Of a stretch of 27,627 bases of DNA, positions 23,274 to 27,627 are shown piece after piece (position 1 is the stretch's first letter; each line of letters opens with the position of its first letter). Location of the stretch: positions 1 through 27,627 of the forward strand of contig CAKTOT010000021.1 of assembly GCA_934590135.1 (NCBI GenBank), in the 5' to 3' direction. The notes below the pieces were generated by a model. That model searched no databases, was not told where the DNA came from, and saw nothing but the letters and a program-made list of their open reading frames with translations. Position numbers and translations under genes: made by a program. This stretch comes from an uncultured Muribaculaceae bacterium. Its GTDB lineage: Bacteria; Bacteroidota; Bacteroidia; Bacteroidales; Muribaculaceae.

Positions 23274-23363
23274 CAGCGTGTCAGTACCTGCATGTCAGTA
23301 GGCAGCAAATGTCACGATAATATTTTACGCGCTGATTATCAGTATCATACCTCCCTCAATTAG

Positions 23364-23407
23364 TTTTGGCACATCATTTGTATATAATGTAAGCGTCAAG
23401 CGCTTGA
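23364..23407 (+). promoter_or_regulatory. Probable dnaK promoter with palindromic site
   Basis: TTTTGGCAC at 23364-23372 is followed by ATCAT, TTTG and TATATAATG (ending 23389). The block can be read as a sigma54-like site (TGGCAC-N5-TTGT, one base from the usual TTGC) or as an atypical -33/-7 promoter with TTTTGG and TATATAAT. Just downstream is the perfect 12-bp palindrome TCAAGCGCTTGA (23396-23407), placed like an operator near the transcript start. A leader of about 130 nt follows, very A-rich in its last 50 nt. Confidence 0.45.
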
Positions 23408-23530
23408 AGCCACACGGCAGACAGCGTAAGACACCGGCCGCCGGATGCCGCAACGCACACAAGGCTCGCCGGTACAGTTAATCGAAAAAAATAAAAAAAA
23501 TAAATACAAACAACTAAAACAGAAACAATC

Positions 23531-25447
23531 ATGGGAAAGATTATTGGTATAGACCTCGGCACCACTAATTCGTGTGTAGCCGTTCTCGAAGGCAAAGACC
23601 CCGTAGTGATACCTAACAGCGAAGGTCGCAACACAACGCCTTCGGTGGTAGCATTCGTCGACGGCGGCGAGCGCAAAGTGGGTGATCCCGCCAAGCGTCA
23701 AGCTATCACCAACCCCAAACGCACCATCTACTCTATCAAGCGCTTCATGGGCGAAACCTATGACCAAGTGCAGAAAGAAATTGAGCGCGTGCCCTACAAA
23801 GTGGTTCGCGGCGACAACAATACGCCCCGAATCGATATAGACGGACGTCAATATACTCCTCAGGAAATCTCGGCAATGATACTTCAGAAGATGAAGAAAA
23901 CCGCCGAAGACTACCTCGGACAGACCGTCACCGAAGCAGTCATCACCGTACCTGCCTACTTCAATGACAGCCAGCGTCAGGCCACCAAGGAAGCCGGCGA
24001 AATCGCAGGCCTTACCGTAAAACGTATCGTCAACGAACCTACCGCCGCAGCACTTGCCTACGGTCTTGACAAAGCCAAGAACGATCAGAAGATTGCCGTA
24101 TTCGACCTCGGTGGCGGTACATTCGATATCTCCATCCTCGAATTGGGTGACGGCGTATTCGAAGTTAAATCCACCAACGGCGACACCCACCTGGGCGGCG
24201 ACGACTTTGACCATGTCATCATCGACTGGCTTGCCGACGAATTCCAAAAAGACGAGGGCGTAGACCTCCGTCAGGACCCTATGGCACTGCAACGTCTGAA
24301 AGAAGCTGCCGAAAAGGCCAAAATCGAATTGTCCAGCACCACGAGCACCGAAATCAACCTGCCGTACATTATGCCCGTCAACGGAGTGCCCAAACACCTC
24401 GTTAAAACACTGACACGTGCCAAATTCGAGCAACTGGCCGACAGCCTGATCAACGCCACCCTCGGCCCCTGCCGTCAAGCCCTTCAAGACGCCGGACTGA
24501 CAGCCAAAGACATTGACGAAGTCATCCTCGTAGGCGGTTCGACACGTATCCCCGCCGTACAACAGATTGTTGAGAAATTCTTCGGCAAGACTCCCAATAA
24601 AGGCGTCAACCCCGACGAAGTAGTAGCCGTAGGTGCTGCCATCCAAGGCGGTGTACTCAGCGGCGATGTCAAGGACGTACTGCTCCTCGATGTAGTGCCC
24701 TTGAGCGTAGGTCTTGAGACTCTCGGTGGCGTAATGACCAAACTTATCGACGCCAACACCACGATACCTACCCGTAAGAGCCAGGTATTCTCCACCGCTG
24801 CCGACAATCAGCCTTCGGTCGAAATCAACGTCCTGCAAGGGGAACGTCCTATGGCCAAAGACGACAAACTCATCGGCAAATTCCACCTCGACGGCATCGC
24901 TCCCGCTCCTCGCGGCATACCTCAGATCGAAGTTACTTTCGAAATCGATGCCAACGGTATTCTCAACGTTACCGCCAAGGACAAAGCCACCGGTAAAGAG
25001 CAGAGCATACGTATCGAAGCATCCAGCGGCTTGACCGATGCCGAAATCCAGCGTATGAAAGACGAAGCTGCCGCCAACGCCGATGCCGATGCCAAGGAAA
25101 AAGAGCGCATCGACAAACTCAACCAGGCCGATGCCATCATCTTCCAGTCCGAGAAGAGCCTCAGCGACCTCGGCGACAAGATTCCCGCCGACAAGAAGGC
25201 CGCCATCGAAAGCGCCCTCACCAAGCTGAAAGACGCTCACAAGAGCCAAGACGTAGCCGCTTGTGACGCAGCCATCAAGGAAGTTGAAGCAGCTTTCCAG
25301 GCCGCACAGCAAGACATCTACAACGCACAAGCCCAGGCTCAGCAGGCACAACAGGCTCAGGCCAACGCTAACGCCGGTGCCGGAACATCCAACAACTCCG
25401 GCGACGACCACAACGTCTCCGACGTTGACTTCGAAGAAGTGAAGTAA
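23531..25447 (+). CDS. dnaK: Chaperone protein DnaK (Hsp70)
   Basis: 638 residues, normal length. The ATPase domain carries GIDLGTTNSCVAV near the start, VFDLGGGTFDISI from residue 190, and VILVGGSTRIPAV from 331. The linker DVLLLDVVPLS follows at about 387-397, then the substrate-binding beta domain (GGVMTKLI, TTIPTRKSQVFSTA) and the helical lid. The C-terminus is a Gln/Ala-rich flexible stretch ending in VSDVDFEEVK, close to the EEVD-like endings of bacterial Hsp70. It is transcribed alone, apart from grpE-dnaJ at the left end of the window, with an unusual promoter region upstream and a terminator at 25542. The A-rich leader is the usual Bacteroidetes substitute for a strong ribosome-binding site. 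Confidence 0.98.
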   Translation: MGKIIGIDLGTTNSCVAVLEGKDPVVIPNSEGRNTTPSVVAFVDGGERKVGDPAKRQAITNPKRTIYSIKRFMGETYDQVQKEIERVPYKVVRGDNNTPRIDIDGRQYTPQEISAMILQKMKKTAEDYLGQTVTEAVITVPAYFNDSQRQATKEAGEIAGLTVKRIVNEPTAAALAYGLDKAKNDQKIAVFDLGGGTFDISILELGDGVFEVKSTNGDTHLGGDDFDHVIIDWLADEFQKDEGVDLRQDPMALQRLKEAAEKAKIELSSTTSTEINLPYIMPVNGVPKHLVKTLTRAKFEQLADSLINATLGPCRQALQDAGLTAKDIDEVILVGGSTRIPAVQQIVEKFFGKTPNKGVNPDEVVAVGAAIQGGVLSGDVKDVLLLDVVPLSVGLETLGGVMTKLIDANTTIPTRKSQVFSTAADNQPSVEINVLQGERPMAKDDKLIGKFHLDGIAPAPRGIPQIEVTFEIDANGILNVTAKDKATGKEQSIRIEASSGLTDAEIQRMKDEAAANADADAKEKERIDKLNQADAIIFQSEKSLSDLGDKIPADKKAAIESALTKLKDAHKSQDVAACDAAIKEVEAAFQAAQQDIYNAQAQAQQAQQAQANANAGAGTSNNSGDDHNVSDVDFEEVK

Positions 25448-25541
25448 TCGTCAACGAGCCGAACGCGAAAGTGCCAACCAACGGCACAAAGCGCCATAGC
25501 CCCATATCATCACAAGTATCAACCGCATAAGATGATAACAG

Positions 25542-25583
25542 AAACGGGACGCATAGCAGAAATGTTGTGCGCCCCGTTTTTTT
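25542..25583 (+). terminator. Intrinsic terminator after dnaK
   Basis: Arms AAACGGGACGCA (25542-25553) and TGCGCCCCGTTT (25568-25579) pair over 12 positions with one A-C mismatch and a 14-nt loop, ending in a run of seven T. Confidence 0.82.
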
Positions 25584-25777
25584 ATATATCTGCGGCATAC
25601 CTAACTACCGACACATCTATTCGCATCACGAATCACGCGCCCTCGGCGAACGCATACTACCCTCCTCCAAGTTCAAGGATCGACCGGCAAGCAACCGGAG
25701 AGGTCATAATCCAAGCCACACTGAATATTGGTAATAATACCGCATTTTCAGGTATGGACATAGCCGGAAAACAGGCG

Positions 25778-25785
25778 TAACTTTG
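25778..25785 (+). promoter_or_regulatory. -7 element for the DXS-like gene
   Basis: TAACTTTG matches TAnnTTTG exactly and is identical to the box before the kinase gene. No good -33 TTTG lies at normal spacing. The leader would be about 60 nt. Confidence 0.55.
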
Positions 25786-25854
25786 TAGCGATAAAACGAG
25801 GGGCCGACCGCAACGGCTCACAGCTAAAGACAACACACACTAAGAGCATCGAAT

Positions 25855-27615
25855 ATGTATATCGAAAAAATAAAGTCTCCGGCCGATCTGAAGAAGCTGG
25901 ACATCCAAGCACTGCAAACCGTTGCCGACGAGACTCGTCAGGCAGTATTGAACCGTGTAAGCAAGCACGGCGGACACGTAGGCCCGAACCTCGGATTCGT
26001 AGAGGCTACCGTAGCACTACATTACGTCTTTGACGCACCCAAAGACAAACTCGTGTTCGACGTCAGCCACCAGAGCTATCCTCACAAAATCCTAACAGGC
26101 CGCGCAGAAGGCTTCTTAGGCAATGTCGACGAAATGAACGCCATCTCCGGCTACTCATCGCCCGCCGAAAGCCCGGTGTACGACAACTTCGAGGTAGGAC
26201 ACACCTCCACCTCCATCAGCCTGGCCACCGGCCTTCAGAAAGCTCGCGACATCAAAGGCACGGACGAAAACATCATAGCCGTCATCGGCGACGGCTCGCT
26301 CTCGGGCGGTGAAGCCTTCGAGGGCCTCGACGAAGCCTCCGAGCTGGGCACCGGAATCATCATCGTGGTCAACGACAACGAAATGTCCATAGCCGAGAAC
26401 CACGGCGGCATATACAAAAACCTCCGCGCACTACGCCAAAGCAATGGACAATGCGAACACAACTGGTTCAAAGCCTGGGGATTTGACTATTATTACCTCG
26501 AAGAAGGCAACGACATACCCAAACTCATCGAAACTTTCAAGAAAGTCAAAGGCACCAAGCGTCCCACCGTGGTGCACATACACACCGAAAAAGGCCACGG
26601 ATACACGCCAGCAGTGCAGAATAAAGAAGCTTGGCACTACTCCATGCCCTTCAATATCGCCGATGGCAGCCTGCTCAATCCCCCCTCGGGCGAAAGCTAC
26701 GAACAGCTCTTCAGCGACTGGATGCTGCGCGAAATGAAAAAAGACAAGACACTCGTTGCCGTAACCGCCGGTACTCCCTCGGCCGCCGGATTTACGCGGG
26801 CCAAACGCCTGGAAGCCGGAGCTCAGCATATCGATATGGGCATCGCCGAGGAACAAGCCGTAGCCATGATTTCCGGCATGGCCAAAGGCGGACTGCACCC
26901 CGTATGGACGGTATACAGCACCTTTATCCAGCGCACCTACGACCAAATCGCCCAAGACCTGTGCATCAATTCCAATCCCGCTGTAATCAACGTAATGTGG
27001 GGCGGAACAGCCTCGATGAACGACATCACCCATATCTGCCTGTTCGACATCCCGATGCTGTGCAGCATCCCCAATCTCACCTACCTGGCCCCGACGACAT
27101 GCGAGGAATACTTTGCCATGCTACGCTGGGCCATCAATCAGGACCGCAAACCCATAGCCATCCGCGTGCCCTCCAACGGTGTAAACCACACGACCGAACC
27201 CGTAGACACCGAATACGGCTATACGCCGCAATACAAAATCATGCGCCGCGGTAGCCAAGTGGCCATCATCGCCGCCGGATCATTCTACCAAAAAGGCGAA
27301 AACGTGGCCAACCTCCTTGCCACCAAGGGCATCAACGCCACACTCATCAACCCCCGTTACCTCAATGCCGTCGATGCCGAGACGCTCAACTCGCTCAAGA
27401 CCGAACACAGCCTCGTAGTCACCCTCGAAGACGGCTGCAAAGACGGCGGATTCGGCGAACGCATCGCATCATACTACGGCACCTCGGACATGAAAGTCCT
27501 CGTCGGCGGCGTCAAGAAAGACCTGTACGACCGCTACAACCTACACCAATTACTCGCCGACAACCGACTGCTCGATGAGCAAATAGTCGAAGACATCCTC
27601 TCCATAATCCGCTAA
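25855..27615 (+). CDS. DXS-like thiamine-diphosphate transketolase-family enzyme
   Basis: 586 residues with the layout of 1-deoxy-D-xylulose-5-phosphate synthase: ThDP domain, pyrimidine domain and C-terminal transketolase domain. Conserved parts include GGHVGPNLG, FDVSHQSYPHKILTGR, EVGHTSTSIS, the ThDP/Mg motif GDGSLSGGEA (G145-D146-G147) to NDN (173-175), and the catalytic glutamate E332 in GIAEEQA, then VYSTFIQRTYDQ. It differs from true DXS in the substrate region: where E. coli DXS (from memory) has a DRAG..GADG..TH stretch, this protein reads MWGGTASMNDITH, replacing a phosphate-binding Arg by W382 and an Asp by N389. It is also shorter than the usual 620-640 residues. It may be a second, specialised DXS-type enzyme rather than the isoprenoid one. 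It has its own promoter and no linked pathway gene. Confidence 0.85.
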   Translation: MYIEKIKSPADLKKLDIQALQTVADETRQAVLNRVSKHGGHVGPNLGFVEATVALHYVFDAPKDKLVFDVSHQSYPHKILTGRAEGFLGNVDEMNAISGYSSPAESPVYDNFEVGHTSTSISLATGLQKARDIKGTDENIIAVIGDGSLSGGEAFEGLDEASELGTGIIIVVNDNEMSIAENHGGIYKNLRALRQSNGQCEHNWFKAWGFDYYYLEEGNDIPKLIETFKKVKGTKRPTVVHIHTEKGHGYTPAVQNKEAWHYSMPFNIADGSLLNPPSGESYEQLFSDWMLREMKKDKTLVAVTAGTPSAAGFTRAKRLEAGAQHIDMGIAEEQAVAMISGMAKGGLHPVWTVYSTFIQRTYDQIAQDLCINSNPAVINVMWGGTASMNDITHICLFDIPMLCSIPNLTYLAPTTCEEYFAMLRWAINQDRKPIAIRVPSNGVNHTTEPVDTEYGYTPQYKIMRRGSQVAIIAAGSFYQKGENVANLLATKGINATLINPRYLNAVDAETLNSLKTEHSLVVTLEDGCKDGGFGERIASYYGTSDMKVLVGGVKKDLYDRYNLHQLLADNRLLDEQIVEDILSIIR

Positions 27616-27627
27616 ACACACACTTTT

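Larger units (their letters stand above)
25448..25854. other. 407-bp intergenic region between dnaK and the DXS-like gene
   Basis: Holds the dnaK terminator (25542-25583) and a -7 box at 25778-25785. The 190 bp between them show only small imperfect repeats, such as CCGG-CAAGCAA-CCGG around 25682-25696. I found no TPP-riboswitch core, tRNA or credible small protein. Confidence 0.5.

Noticed and set aside
23396..25411. A 671-codon open frame antisense to dnaK
   Set aside because: It mirrors dnaK codons almost exactly, reads as Gly/Val/Phe-rich low-complexity protein with no family features, and is a known artefact of codon bias in highly expressed genes.
25584..25777. Possible thiamine (TPP) riboswitch before the DXS-like gene
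   Set aside because: The conserved CTGAGA and ACCTGATC-type cores are absent.

Overview
The window reads as chromosomal DNA of a gut-type Bacteroidales bacterium, perhaps Muribaculaceae-like. The reasons are: -7 elements of the form TAnnTTTG instead of sigma70 boxes; A-rich leaders with no clear Shine-Dalgarno sites; lipoproteins and a PepSY-like protein typical of Bacteroidetes; and at least three secreted proteins ending in type IX secretion (T9SS) sorting domains. Base composition looks moderately GC-rich and even, and I see no transposase, integrase, phage gene or CRISPR array. The family-level placement is inference.

Layout. Positions 1-2362 (+) hold the end of grpE, then dnaJ and a glutamyl-Q-tRNA(Asp) synthetase. 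Positions 2434-3917 (-) hold a membrane-anchored DnaQ-type exonuclease translationally coupled to a lipoprotein, followed by tRNA-Glu(CUC) at 4024-4096 (-). Positions 4397-6879 (+) hold a predicted alpha/alpha-toroid protein and pheS, each with its own promoter. Positions 7033-9686 (+) form a compact run: fluoride channel, endonuclease III, TRIC/UPF0126 membrane protein, GtrA-like membrane protein and a PepSY-like lipoprotein. A perfect 18-bp inverted repeat separates this run from a convergent Lrp/AsnC regulator (9830-10297, -). An acidic pRiA4b ORF-3-like protein follows at 10736-11290 (+), with a clear terminator.

The centre (11532-20859, +) is the most distinctive part. A secreted phosphodiester glycosidase (NAGPA family) with a T9SS tail is followed by two copies of a two-gene unit: a small exported PD40 beta-propeller protein plus a roughly 800-residue, multi-domain, T9SS-tailed N-acetylmuramoyl-L-alanine amidase. 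The copies are diverged but clearly paralogous, and a long imperfect hairpin lies between them. A BadF-type sugar kinase follows under its own promoter. Together this looks like an extracellular envelope-degrading (peptidoglycan and perhaps glycosyl-phosphate polymer) module with a possible salvage kinase beside it.

The right end (22039-27615, +) holds a tail-less SSB coupled to a stand-alone homocysteine S-methyltransferase, then dnaK with an unusual promoter region, and finally a DXS-like transketolase-family enzyme with substitutions at positions conserved in true DXS. All genes look intact except grpE, which is cut by the left edge.
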